The notes under the pieces were generated by a model. That model did not search any database. It was not told the DNA's origin and saw only the letters and a program-made list of their open reading frames with translations. Below, piece by piece: positions 7,650-16,619 of a DNA stretch of 64,000 bases (position 1 is its first letter; the number at the start of each line of letters is the position of its first letter). Origin of the DNA: an uncultured Treponema sp. (GTDB lineage: Bacteria; Spirochaetota; Spirochaetia; Treponematales; Treponemataceae); the NCBI GenBank assembly GCA_947166355.1, contig CAMVDX010000010.1:20225-84224 (forward strand). Direction: 5' to 3'. Position numbers and translations under genes: made by a program.

Positions 7650-9623
7650 ATGAAACGAAAAAGAATTTGTCTTGTTACTATTGCACCTGAAGCAGAGTAT
7701 TCCCGCAGGGTGATTTCTGGTGTTCTTTCTCAGTGTAAAATATACGGTTATGATGTAGTTATTGTTTCTGCGCTTGTTTCGGTCTGTAATTATTATAAAA
7801 ATTATCTCGATGGCGAGCTTAATATTTATAAAATTATTAATTTTGATCTTTTTGATGGATTTATCATTACTCCTATTCCAATGACTGAAGACAGTAATAT
7901 GTTTCTATATGAGTCGCTTTTGAAACAATTTAAGTCCTGTTCTAAGCCTGTCGTTTCTCTTGATAAAGAATTCGGCGATTTTCCAGTAATTTACACGGAT
8001 GATAAAACTCCTTTCAAAAAAATTACAGAACATCTTATAAGAAAGCATGGTTGCCGAGATTTTGATATTCTTAGTGGCTCAGATGAATCTCCTCTTACAA
8101 AAATGCGTCTTGAAGGGATTCTTGAAACACTTGCAGAAAATAATATTCAGATTTTCGAGAATAGAATTGTCAAAGGAGATTACTGGTATTCAGGTGGTGA
8201 ACGTCTTGCTAACCGTTACATTACAGGTGAGCTTGATTTACCAGATGCTGTAATCTGTCTTTCTGATCACATGGCAATAGGTCTTGTAAGCCGTCTGGAA
8301 AAAAATAATATTCATGTTCCGGAAGATGTGATTGTGACTGGCTTTGGAGCAGTGCGCGAGGCTGCAATTAATACACCACCAATTACTTCGTTTGTTCCGT
8401 ATCAGGCAAAGACCGGAGTTGAGGCCGTAAACTATCTGCGTTCTATTATAGACCCGGCTGCTTCTGTTATTCCTTTTGATGATGAAGACGAGAATTATCT
8501 GAAAGTGGGCGCTTCCTGTGGATGTGATGAAGACTTTTCTTATACCCGTGCATATTTTCATGATGAACAATGCGGAATCAAATATAACTACGATGATACA
8601 GATGTCTGGAATCATATAAATATGACTATGCTTCAGGAAAGTTATATGGCAGAACTGCTTACCGGTGCTGAAACTCCAAAAATCTGCCTTGGTAAAATTT
8701 ACGAATCAAAATATCTGATTAAACCATATAAGCGTTTTTACATTTGTCTTAACGATAACTGGCTCAATACAGATTGTGATATAACAGAAGGTTATTCAGA
8801 AAAAATGCTTCTTGCAGTTTCTGCGGAATCGGGTTCAAAGCTGCATGGTTGGGATAATCATGTGTTTATAGGAGAGGGCAGAGAGCGTTATTTTTTAAGT
8901 CGCGAAATGCTGCCGGCCTTTGATGAAGACCAGAAGGAACAGTTTAAGGAGCCGCAGGTTTTTTATTTTACTCCGATTCACTTTGGTAATGTGAGCCTTG
9001 GATATGCTGTGCTTCAAAATGATTTGAGTGATCCTTGTTGTATCGGCGAGGTTTTTAGAAATTATCTGCGTAATATAAACAATGCCCTTGAAATGAGTCG
9101 GGCTAAATATCGTTCTACCTATCTTGCAGAACATGATTCTATGACTGGGCTTAAGAACCGTCGCGGTATGGAAAATGCTCTGGAATTCAAAATTAAAACG
9201 GCAGCGGAGAATTCAAAAATTTTTGCAATTGTAATAGATATGGACGGACTTAAAAAACGTAATGATAATCACGGCCATTCCGAAGGTGATAATGGAATCA
9301 TGCTTGTTGCAAAAGCTGTTCGCTGTATAACTGGAGATGGAGAAGTTTGTGTTCGCGGTGGCGGTGATGAGTTTTTTGTTCTCGGAGTTGGCGATTATAC
9401 TGAGCATCAGATGCGTGAAAAGCTTTCTCAGTTCCGTGGTTATCTTGAAACTGCTAATGAAACTATGAACATTCCTGTAGAAGCAAGTATTGGATATGCG
9501 CTCAAGCCTCTGGATAAGAAAGAAGGCTTTCAGGTTGTACTGGACAAAGCTGATGTTAAGATGTATGAAGATAAGCGTTCAAAAAAATCTACATCTTCTG
9601 TAAAAACTGAGGCTAAAAAATGA
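7650..9623 (+). CDS. LacI-type periplasmic-binding-like sensor domain fused to a GGDEF diguanylate cyclase
   Basis: N-terminus resembles a LacI effector domain without HTH (MKRKRICLVTIAPEAEYSRRVISGVLSQ...); C-terminus has DGLKKRNDNHGHSEGD and RGGGDEFFVLG. Confidence 0.85.
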   Translation: MKRKRICLVTIAPEAEYSRRVISGVLSQCKIYGYDVVIVSALVSVCNYYKNYLDGELNIYKIINFDLFDGFIITPIPMTEDSNMFLYESLLKQFKSCSKPVVSLDKEFGDFPVIYTDDKTPFKKITEHLIRKHGCRDFDILSGSDESPLTKMRLEGILETLAENNIQIFENRIVKGDYWYSGGERLANRYITGELDLPDAVICLSDHMAIGLVSRLEKNNIHVPEDVIVTGFGAVREAAINTPPITSFVPYQAKTGVEAVNYLRSIIDPAASVIPFDDEDENYLKVGASCGCDEDFSYTRAYFHDEQCGIKYNYDDTDVWNHINMTMLQESYMAELLTGAETPKICLGKIYESKYLIKPYKRFYICLNDNWLNTDCDITEGYSEKMLLAVSAESGSKLHGWDNHVFIGEGRERYFLSREMLPAFDEDQKEQFKEPQVFYFTPIHFGNVSLGYAVLQNDLSDPCCIGEVFRNYLRNINNALEMSRAKYRSTYLAEHDSMTGLKNRRGMENALEFKIKTAAENSKIFAIVIDMDGLKKRNDNHGHSEGDNGIMLVAKAVRCITGDGEVCVRGGGDEFFVLGVGDYTEHQMREKLSQFRGYLETANETMNIPVEASIGYALKPLDKKEGFQVVLDKADVKMYEDKRSKKSTSSVKTEAKK

Positions 9624-10462
9624 AACGAATTATTACAGTTCAGGATATTTCCTGTGTAGGAAAGTGCTCGCTCACAGTTGCGCTTCCTGTTATTTCTGCT
9701 ATGGGCGTAGAAGCCTGTGTACTTCCTACTGCGGTGCTTTCTACTCATACGGCCTTTAAAGGTTTTACTTTCCGCGATTTGACGCAGGATATTTCAAAAA
9801 TTACGGAGCACTGGAAGTCAGAAAAAATTTCTTTTGACGCAATATATACCGGCTATCTCGGTTCTTTTGAACAGATAGAATTAATGCACTCACTGATTAA
9901 GGATTTTGGCCGTGGTGGCACGCACGTAATTGTGGATCCTTGTATGGGAGATAACGGTGCACTTTATTCAGGCTTTACTCCAGATTTTGCTAAGGCTATG
10001 GCCGGTCTTTGCTCAGAGGCAGAAGTGATAGTCCCAAATCTTACTGAGGCCAGTTTTATGCTCGGTATTCCCTATATTGCAAATGGATACACAAAAGAAT
10101 ATATAGAAGATTTATTAAAAAAGCTTTCGGAGTTGGGCTCGCGTAAAGTTGTGCTTAAAGGTATTTCCTTTGATGATAAAAAACTTGGCATTGCAAGTTA
10201 TGATTCACAAACCCAGAAAATTAACTGGTATTTCCATGAAAAAATGCAGCAGAGCTTTCACGGCACGGGAGATATTTTTGCGAGTGTACTTACTGGCGCA
10301 CTTGTTCGCGGAATGTCGCTGGACAAAGCCTGCCGCCTGGCAGCAGACTTCGTAGTAGAATCAATCAAAGCAACACTTAGTCATAAGGATTATAACTGGT
10401 ACGGTGTCGATTTTGAGAGTGCTATACCATATTTGCTAAGTCAACTTTACCATTGCGAGTAG
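9620..10462 (+). CDS. pdxY: Pyridoxal/pyridoxamine kinase
   Basis: Ribokinase-like: VQDISCVGKCSLTVALPVISAMGVEACVLPTAVLSTHT, DPCMGDNG, HGTGDIFASVLTG. ATGA overlap with the preceding gene. Confidence 0.85.
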   Translation: MKRIITVQDISCVGKCSLTVALPVISAMGVEACVLPTAVLSTHTAFKGFTFRDLTQDISKITEHWKSEKISFDAIYTGYLGSFEQIELMHSLIKDFGRGGTHVIVDPCMGDNGALYSGFTPDFAKAMAGLCSEAEVIVPNLTEASFMLGIPYIANGYTKEYIEDLLKKLSELGSRKVVLKGISFDDKKLGIASYDSQTQKINWYFHEKMQQSFHGTGDIFASVLTGALVRGMSLDKACRLAADFVVESIKATLSHKDYNWYGVDFESAIPYLLSQLYHCE

Positions 10463-10482
10463 CGTTGTATAGGCGCCTTTAT

Positions 10483-10538
10483 ATCGATGATGCTAAAATG
10501 ACCCGCTGACGCAGCTCATTTTTTAACGCATCTTCGAT
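10483..10538. repeat. Family-E hairpin downstream of pdxY
   Basis: ATCGATGATGCTAAAATGA / TCATTTTTTAACGCATCTTCGAT arms. Confidence 0.55.
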
Positions 10539-10545
10539 TGTCGGC

Positions 10546-10599
10546 GGGTACGGAGTGGACTTCGAGAGTGCTATACCATATTTATTAGATCAGATTTAA
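10546..10599 (+). pseudogene. Displaced second copy of the pdxY 3' end
   Basis: Encodes GYGVDFESAIPYLLDQI*, matching YGVDFESAIPYLLSQ at 10400-10447 with mostly synonymous differences. Confidence 0.8.
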
Positions 10600-10608
10600 T
10601 CTCAATAA

Positions 10609-10697
10609 TAGATTGCCACGTCGTCCTGGCGGATTCCTCGCAATGACGTAAACACGACGTTTGTCATTGCGAGGAGCGTAGCGACGTGGCAATCCAT
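10609..10697. repeat. Family-A palindromic repeat
   Basis: AGATTGCCACGTCGTCCTGGCGGATTCCTCGCAATGACG..TTGTCATTGCGAGGAGCGTAGCGACGTGGCAATCC. Confidence 0.85.
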
Positions 10698-10716
10698 TAC
10701 ATGCGGCAATTCTCCA

Positions 10717-10745
10717 TGTCATGCTCGGGCTTGACCCGGGCATCT
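10717..10745. repeat. Family-B palindromic repeat
   Basis: TGTCATGCTCGGGCTTGACCCGGGCATCT. Confidence 0.85.
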
Positions 10746-10748
10746 TTC

Positions 10749-12722
10749 TTACTTGGCAGCTTTCTGATAACTTGCTCTTATGCCGTCTGCAAACAGTTTG
10801 TTCTGGTCTTTACGTTCCGGTACAGAGAACATAGGTTTTCCATCTGCTTCTGAAACTCGCCAGATATGCATAGGGTCTGTAGTATAGGCCGGGCTTCCAG
10901 GATTATTAATCCACCAGTCAAGAACCGCTATAAAGCAGAGTGTATACTTGAGCAGGTTTGCATTGCTTGCTGTTGTGTTTGCGGTTTTATTCTGAGCTCC
11001 GAGTAAAACATCGAGACGTTTAGAAACTTCGTTTGGAATATCAAACTTATAATGTTCCCACGGATTTTCAATCAGAGAGCAGGAAGCTTTTGTTGCGGCC
11101 TTTTGGTCACATTCGTTAATTACGAGAGTAAGGAACTTTCTGGCAAAGTCTGTGCGATGGAAAAGCGGGCGGTATTTACTTTCATCTGTCGGGTGTTCAA
11201 GTAAAAGCTGTTCAAATTTAAAGTTCGGCATATAATGATAGGTTGTCTGCCATAGCAGCGAAGTAATCATTTTTTTACCGATGTGAGATTTATCAAAGTC
11301 TGGCTGAGAATAAACCGAGTTCACAAGATCACATAACGGCTCACAATAAAGCTGTTCAAAGGTATCTTCTCGGTAGGCCGACCAGTCATCCATAATAGAA
11401 GTAATACTGTCTGCTCCTTTTTTCTGTTCGGCAGGCTCAGGGAATTTAATATTGCGGCATCCCTGGAAACAGTCTTCAATAATGTGCTGAAGAACACAGA
11501 TTACCTGAATTGGATTATCCGGTGAAAGAATATTAAATCCGTCTTTAAAATGGAAAAGCGGCTGAAAGTAAGGATACATATCAGGATGCTCATCCAGCTT
11601 ATCAAAGCCTGCTTCCGGGAACATCTGATTCAAAAGTTTAAGACCTGTAATTACAGTAGAATCCTTAATTCCTTTTTCAGGTGGAGCAACTTTAGGCTTC
11701 TTTTCTTCAGGTGCGGGCTCCTTAGGTTTATCCGGCAAAAGAAGGTCAAATTTATGAAGACCTACAAATTTCAGAATTTCACCAACCTTAACGTTAAAGA
11801 AATTAGGGTAAGTTTCATAAGTATCAGAGCACATACGCATCAAAAGAGGGTAGAGCTTTTTGATTAATTCAGTTTCTATATAAAGCCATTCTGTAATAGC
11901 CTGTTTTGCGTATTGAGAAAGCTTATCCTTTGGAGAATCCGGATAGGCTGCTTCATCAGAATAAATTTCTTTAATGAGCTTTGGAATCTTTGTATTTCCA
12001 TAGTAATAAACAGTAATAAGAGGCTTGTAAATTGCCCGTACAAGAGGAATCAAATCTGCAACAAGCAGTTCGCCCTGTCCCTGCAGATTAAAATATTCGA
12101 CCTTAATCGGCTGCATAGCCCAGCCTGCAACATTTCGCAGAAACTTAAACTTTGATTCAGTGCCATTTGCAATTTTTGATTTATAAGTTGCCGGAGCAAT
12201 TTGAATAAGAGTTTTTATTACAGTGATAAAGCCTTCCATGTGATCAAGAGTCTGCTTTATTGTGTACTCATAAAACTCGGTAACAATTTTTTCAGTTCCG
12301 TTTTTCTGAAAAGAGCGTATAAAATTGAAAACTCCGTAATTCGGTTTGATTTTATATTCCGCTGACATCATCAGCTTGTCCATAAGTGTAGCTGCTTTTT
12401 TAGGAATTACAGGGAGCTCTTCCTTTCTTCGTCTTGTGCCGCCAGCTGTTCCGATTCCGCCAGAACCTCCGGCACCACCTCCAGAACCGGTGCGCGCTCC
12501 TGCACCTCCAGAACCTCCGGCTCCTCCCTGTTGCCTTACAATTCTTCCGGCTTTATTGGCGCCTCCGGCACCACCTGAGGTTGATCTTTCATAAAGAACT
12601 TCTCCCCCGAGTTTTTTTGCCATTACAGCGGCATCTTTATCACTTATTTCTCCTATGTTTTTGCGAGTCTTGTCTAATGTTCCTGGTGCCCAATCGGCAG
12701 TTCCGTTTATTTTTTCAGCCAT
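10749..12722 (-). CDS. Conserved-looking hypothetical protein with Gly-rich linker
   Basis: 657 aa ORF; GGAGGSGGAGARTGSGGGAGGSGGIGTAGG low-complexity segment; no family recognised with confidence. Confidence 0.75.
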   Translation of the reverse strand: MAEKINGTADWAPGTLDKTRKNIGEISDKDAAVMAKKLGGEVLYERSTSGGAGGANKAGRIVRQQGGAGGSGGAGARTGSGGGAGGSGGIGTAGGTRRRKEELPVIPKKAATLMDKLMMSAEYKIKPNYGVFNFIRSFQKNGTEKIVTEFYEYTIKQTLDHMEGFITVIKTLIQIAPATYKSKIANGTESKFKFLRNVAGWAMQPIKVEYFNLQGQGELLVADLIPLVRAIYKPLITVYYYGNTKIPKLIKEIYSDEAAYPDSPKDKLSQYAKQAITEWLYIETELIKKLYPLLMRMCSDTYETYPNFFNVKVGEILKFVGLHKFDLLLPDKPKEPAPEEKKPKVAPPEKGIKDSTVITGLKLLNQMFPEAGFDKLDEHPDMYPYFQPLFHFKDGFNILSPDNPIQVICVLQHIIEDCFQGCRNIKFPEPAEQKKGADSITSIMDDWSAYREDTFEQLYCEPLCDLVNSVYSQPDFDKSHIGKKMITSLLWQTTYHYMPNFKFEQLLLEHPTDESKYRPLFHRTDFARKFLTLVINECDQKAATKASCSLIENPWEHYKFDIPNEVSKRLDVLLGAQNKTANTTASNANLLKYTLCFIAVLDWWINNPGSPAYTTDPMHIWRVSEADGKPMFSVPERKDQNKLFADGIRASYQKAAK

Positions 12723-12745
12723 AATAATCTCCTTTTCAACTCTGC

Positions 12746-13816
12746 TTAAAGTCTCAGCATGCCTTTTTCAAGCACGCCCGGAAAATTTTTAAGAACTATT
12801 TTTTCGCCGTCTTCTGTAAGCAGTACTCCTTCAAAAGTGCCGTACATAGTGTTATAGGCGGTTCTAAGTGCAATCAGATTTAGGGTTCGGGAATTCAGTG
12901 AAAGTGGGGTAAAAGTTAAATCTACCATACTTTCGGTATCCTGAATAATCCAGTTTTTATCAATTCCAAAAGGATGTGTAATATAAACCGGCGGAAGTGC
13001 AGTCTGTTTTCCGTCTGTTACAAGTATATTGCAGTTATAGGAATCAGAATCCGCCGCATCCATATTAGAAGTTTTTAGATAAAATATAATTTCTTTTCCT
13101 TTATTATTGCCGATTCCATGAACACAAACTGATTTTGAATGCATTTTATAATAGGCGCGGTTGAGCACCATCATTCCAAGCCCGGTAGAATCATCTGCCT
13201 GCTCACCGTTCAGAGCTATGTGGCCCTGTGTTTTCATTGTAGAAATCCAGGTTGCGGTACAGCGTGAAGAAGCCGGAGAAGGACTTACAAAAAGCAAATC
13301 AGTGTGCATATCGTCCTGCATTGGTGAAATTACATATCCTTCTGCATTTGGCCTTGCGTTGTCGCCCTTTACCTTAAAGGTTAGCGCATGATGTTGATGT
13401 TGTCTTCCCCAGGATATTTTGATAAAACGGGATTTTCTGTAGCAGGCACAAATGCCCCGTTTTGTCAGTGTTGGTACAAAACGGCGGCGCGGCGACATAA
13501 TTGTATGATATACATATTTTTTGCCGGTTTCTTTATTCCAGAAAATGATTTCACCAAGTCCGATTGCCTTAAAATCATAGAATTGTGAAATGCCTATAAA
13601 TTTTTCTATATTAAAAATGTAAGCCAGACGGCTTTTTATTCTGAGATTTGATATAAATGATGGCATAGGGATTCCTGCATACGGCGCATGCATTCCTCTT
13701 ATGTCAATCTTCGGAGAAACTCCTATATATGAGCCGAACTGTGCTTTTCCATTATGAACCAGCAGCTCAGGCGGCTCCCTGAATTTTCGCGAATACATTC
13801 TTCTATTATAAAACAA
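12746..13816 (-). CDS. DUF2804-like protein
   Basis: 356 aa ORF; general resemblance only (YAGIPMPSFISNLRIKSRL...; NRAYYKMHSKSVCVHGIG). Confidence 0.6.
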   Translation of the reverse strand: MFYNRRMYSRKFREPPELLVHNGKAQFGSYIGVSPKIDIRGMHAPYAGIPMPSFISNLRIKSRLAYIFNIEKFIGISQFYDFKAIGLGEIIFWNKETGKKYVYHTIMSPRRRFVPTLTKRGICACYRKSRFIKISWGRQHQHHALTFKVKGDNARPNAEGYVISPMQDDMHTDLLFVSPSPASSRCTATWISTMKTQGHIALNGEQADDSTGLGMMVLNRAYYKMHSKSVCVHGIGNNKGKEIIFYLKTSNMDAADSDSYNCNILVTDGKQTALPPVYITHPFGIDKNWIIQDTESMVDLTFTPLSLNSRTLNLIALRTAYNTMYGTFEGVLLTEDGEKIVLKNFPGVLEKGMLRL

Positions 13817-13896
13817 ATTAATGGAAAATACAATTTGATTTGTGTTATTAGAAAAATGGATTTATAATTTAACTACAACACATCACGGAGGTCGCT

Positions 13897-15321
13897 ATGG
13901 CTATTAAATGTTTCTCACTCGGTGCTGCAGAAGAGGTTACCGGTTCAAAGCATATTTTTCAGATTGATGACAGAATGTTTATGATAGACTGTGGTTCTTT
14001 TCAGGGAAAACGAAAGGAATCTGACGAAAAAAACCGCAACTTTGATATAGACCACGAAAGGCTGGAATCTGTAATTCTTACTCACGGACACCTTGATCAC
14101 TGTGGCCTTCTACCGCTTTTAACACGCAAGGGCTACAAGGGGAATATCTACGCAACTCCTGCCACCCGCGATATTGCAAACCTTGTTATGATGGATTCAG
14201 CGCGCATTCAGGCTCATGATGCAGAATTTCTTGCAAAACAGGCCCGCAAAAAAGGCGAAAAGTTTACCTGGAAGCCGCTTTACGATGAGGTTGACTGCGT
14301 AAATGCTGCAAATCAGATTATTTCCCTCTCTTACAATAGAAAGATGTATATTGCTCCAGATGTTCAGCTGGAATTTTTTGATGCCGGACATATTCTGGGT
14401 TCTGCTTTTGCGCATGTTACCATTAATCCAAATCCTAAAGAGCCAGAAAAAGAAACCCGCCTGCTCTTTACCGGAGATATTGGCCGTAAATGTAAGCCAA
14501 TCATCCGTAATCCTGCTACAGATATGCCGGCTCCGGATTACATCTATCTTGAATCTACTTATGGAAATAAGCTTCATGATAATCACGACCTTGCAATGAA
14601 GGAGCTTATCCGCATTGTGCGTGAAACCTGTCAGAAAAAGGGTAAAATCATTATTCCTTCTTTCGCAATTGAACGTGCTCAAGAGCTTGTTTTCTATTTA
14701 CATCTTCTTACAGACCAGAAAAAAATTCCTGTTGTTCCAATTTATGTTGATTCACCTATGGCAAGTAACGCAACTTCGGTTTTCCGTGTTCACCCGGAAT
14801 GCTATGATGAAAGTGTAAATGAAGCCTTCCTCAAGCATCATAAAAATCCATTTGGTTTCAATTCTTTGATTTATACAACCAGCGTAGAAGATTCAAAGGC
14901 CCTCAATAAAAAAGAAGGTCCTATGATTATTATTTCTGCTGATGGTATGTGTGAAGCAGGCCGAGTTCTCTATCATCTTGCGAACGAAATTTCAAATCCG
15001 CGAAATACAATTATGATTGTAGGTTATATGGCAGAAAACACTCTTGGTCGCCGCATCTTTGAAGGCCAGAAAGAAGTTTCTATTCTTGGCGACAAATATA
15101 AGGTAGAAGCAAAAGTAGAGAAGTGTAACGGATTTTCAGCCCACGCTGATTATTCAGAAATGATTGAATGGCTTGGCGAGATTGATACCAGCCGTTTAAA
15201 GAAAATCTTCCTTATACATGGTGAACTAGACCAGCAGGAAGGCTTTAAGCAGCACCTGATTGAGGCCGGCTACCCGAATGTTGAAATCGTTGCACCTGAA
15301 AAGGAATATGAATTAGGCTGA
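13897..15321 (+). CDS. MBL-fold/beta-CASP metallo-hydrolase (RNase-like)
   Basis: LTHGHLDHCGLLPLL, GHILGSA, LFTGDIG, ESTYGNKLH, FSAHADYSEM; GGAGG upstream of ATG. Confidence 0.9.
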   Translation: MAIKCFSLGAAEEVTGSKHIFQIDDRMFMIDCGSFQGKRKESDEKNRNFDIDHERLESVILTHGHLDHCGLLPLLTRKGYKGNIYATPATRDIANLVMMDSARIQAHDAEFLAKQARKKGEKFTWKPLYDEVDCVNAANQIISLSYNRKMYIAPDVQLEFFDAGHILGSAFAHVTINPNPKEPEKETRLLFTGDIGRKCKPIIRNPATDMPAPDYIYLESTYGNKLHDNHDLAMKELIRIVRETCQKKGKIIIPSFAIERAQELVFYLHLLTDQKKIPVVPIYVDSPMASNATSVFRVHPECYDESVNEAFLKHHKNPFGFNSLIYTTSVEDSKALNKKEGPMIIISADGMCEAGRVLYHLANEISNPRNTIMIVGYMAENTLGRRIFEGQKEVSILGDKYKVEAKVEKCNGFSAHADYSEMIEWLGEIDTSRLKKIFLIHGELDQQEGFKQHLIEAGYPNVEIVAPEKEYELG

Positions 15322-15322
15322 T

Positions 15323-15706
15323 ATGGATTGCCACGGCCTTCGGCCTCGCAATGACGTCAATACGCGAAGTCTTTCGTCAGTGCGAGCACAGTCTGGCACG
15401 AAGACCTCGTCATTGCGAGCCAAAGGCGAAGCAATCCATATTATTGCAGCCAGCGTCGTCTTGGCGGGCTCCTCGCAATGCCACATCTTTCGTCAGTGCG
15501 AGCACAGCCAGACACAAAGCCTTCGTCATTGCGAGCCAAAGGCGAAGCAATCCATATTATTGCAGCCAGCGTCGTCTTGGCGGGCTCCTCGCAATGCCAC
15601 GTCTTTCGTCATTGCGAGCACAGCCTGACTCGAAGCCCTCGTCATTGCGAGACCAGTCTGGCACGAAGCCCTCGTCATTGCGAGCCAAAGGCGAAGCAAT
15701 CAACAA
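15323..15706. repeat. Family-A repeat array with a 116 bp direct repeat
   Basis: CGTCATTGCGAGCCAAAGGCGAAGCAATCCATATTATTGCAGCCAGCGTCGTCTTGGCGGGCTCCTCGCAATGCCAC... begins at 15408 and again at 15524, with partial copies at 15640 and 15673. Confidence 0.9.
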
Positions 15707-15812
15707 TACTGGCGAACTTCGCAAATTCCAGAGGGTAAAAATCCCGTTGGTCTCTTTACATAATATATCTGAATTCGTTATTCTATATGTATATTTTTTT
15801 GAGGTATATTCG

Positions 15813-16400
15813 ATGAAAAAACTTACAATTTTTGCATTGCTTGTCGTACTTTTTTGTGGAACTGCTTTATCTGCAAAAGATTTCGACTGGTCAGAATGCT
15901 GGTGTAATTATGGTGGCGGAGTCGAAAAGGGTGATTTAATTATTAATCTTGGTGGCGGCTTTTATTATTCAGACCTTGATTATGCAAAATATGATGATTT
16001 CTGGTTTATTCCTCCTGCAATGGTAGAAGTTCAGTTTGCTCAGCCAATCTGGAAGCTTCCATTTACCTTTGGTGCCTATGCAGGATTTCATGGATATCAT
16101 TATAATTATAATACACTCGAAAATGGAAAAACAGTAAAGAAGGATGCTTATTTCTGGGGAACATTCTTTGGTGGCGAAGCCGCTTATCACATTATGCTTC
16201 CGCCAGACGGACTTGACCTTTATGCTGTTACAAGAGTTGGAGGCAGCATTCCTTTTGTAAAGCCTGGTTCTTACTGGGAGCCTGACTATTTTCATGTAGG
16301 CGAGGCTATTGGTGCTACCTGGTATTTTGGAAAGGTTTTCGGACTTAATCTTGAATTCGGATATCCATTTAGTAAGGTTGGTGTATCTTTTAAGTTTTAG
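15813..16400 (+). CDS. Outer-membrane-like protein with signal peptide
   Basis: ATG 15813 after GAGG; MKKLTIFALLVVLFCGTALSAKD; ends LEFGYPFSKVGVSFKF. The longer ORF from 15351 reads through the repeat array and is probably not translated. Confidence 0.75.
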   Translation: MKKLTIFALLVVLFCGTALSAKDFDWSECWCNYGGGVEKGDLIINLGGGFYYSDLDYAKYDDFWFIPPAMVEVQFAQPIWKLPFTFGAYAGFHGYHYNYNTLENGKTVKKDAYFWGTFFGGEAAYHIMLPPDGLDLYAVTRVGGSIPFVKPGSYWEPDYFHVGEAIGATWYFGKVFGLNLEFGYPFSKVGVSFKF

Positions 16401-16404
16401 GATT

Positions 16405-16432
16405 ACAAAAACACTAGATATAGTGTTTTTGT
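16405..16432 (+). terminator. Hairpin terminator
   Basis: ACAAAAACACTA-GATA-TAGTGTTTTTGT just after the stop codon. Confidence 0.7.
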
Positions 16433-16502
16433 GCTGAAATTCTAGTATTTTAAGTACGAATTTGCTTGATAAGTTGTACACAATGTATTATTATGTAATC
16501 AG

Positions 16503-16599
16503 ACCGATACGGAAAGTTTTTCCATTTCGCAGAGGAATCATAAAGGAGTCTCCTGCGAAAATCGGTAAATAAATAATCTGCGGGAATCATAAAGGAGTC
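16503..16599 (+). promoter_or_regulatory. Structured 5' leader of pflB with duplicated GGAATCATAAAGGAGTC
   Basis: Copies at 16534-16550 and 16583-16599, each in the loop of a possible hairpin (GAGGA..TCTCC; GGGA..TCCC). Confidence 0.5.
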
Positions 16600-16619
16600 C
16601 CAAAGAAAAGAGGTTTTAT

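Noticed and set aside
10483-10538. Family-E hairpins as integron attC sites
   Set aside because: I could not match the RYYYAAC / GTTRRRY core sites, and no integrase is in the window.
15323-15706. CRISPR-like appearance of the GTCATTGCGAG array
   Set aside because: Units are long (116 bp) and internally palindromic, spacers are not unique or uniform, and no cas genes are present.
15323-15738. Small ORFs in the family-A repeat array
   Set aside because: They are translations of palindromic repeats with no RBS; treated as repeats, although the open frames are reported as an observation.
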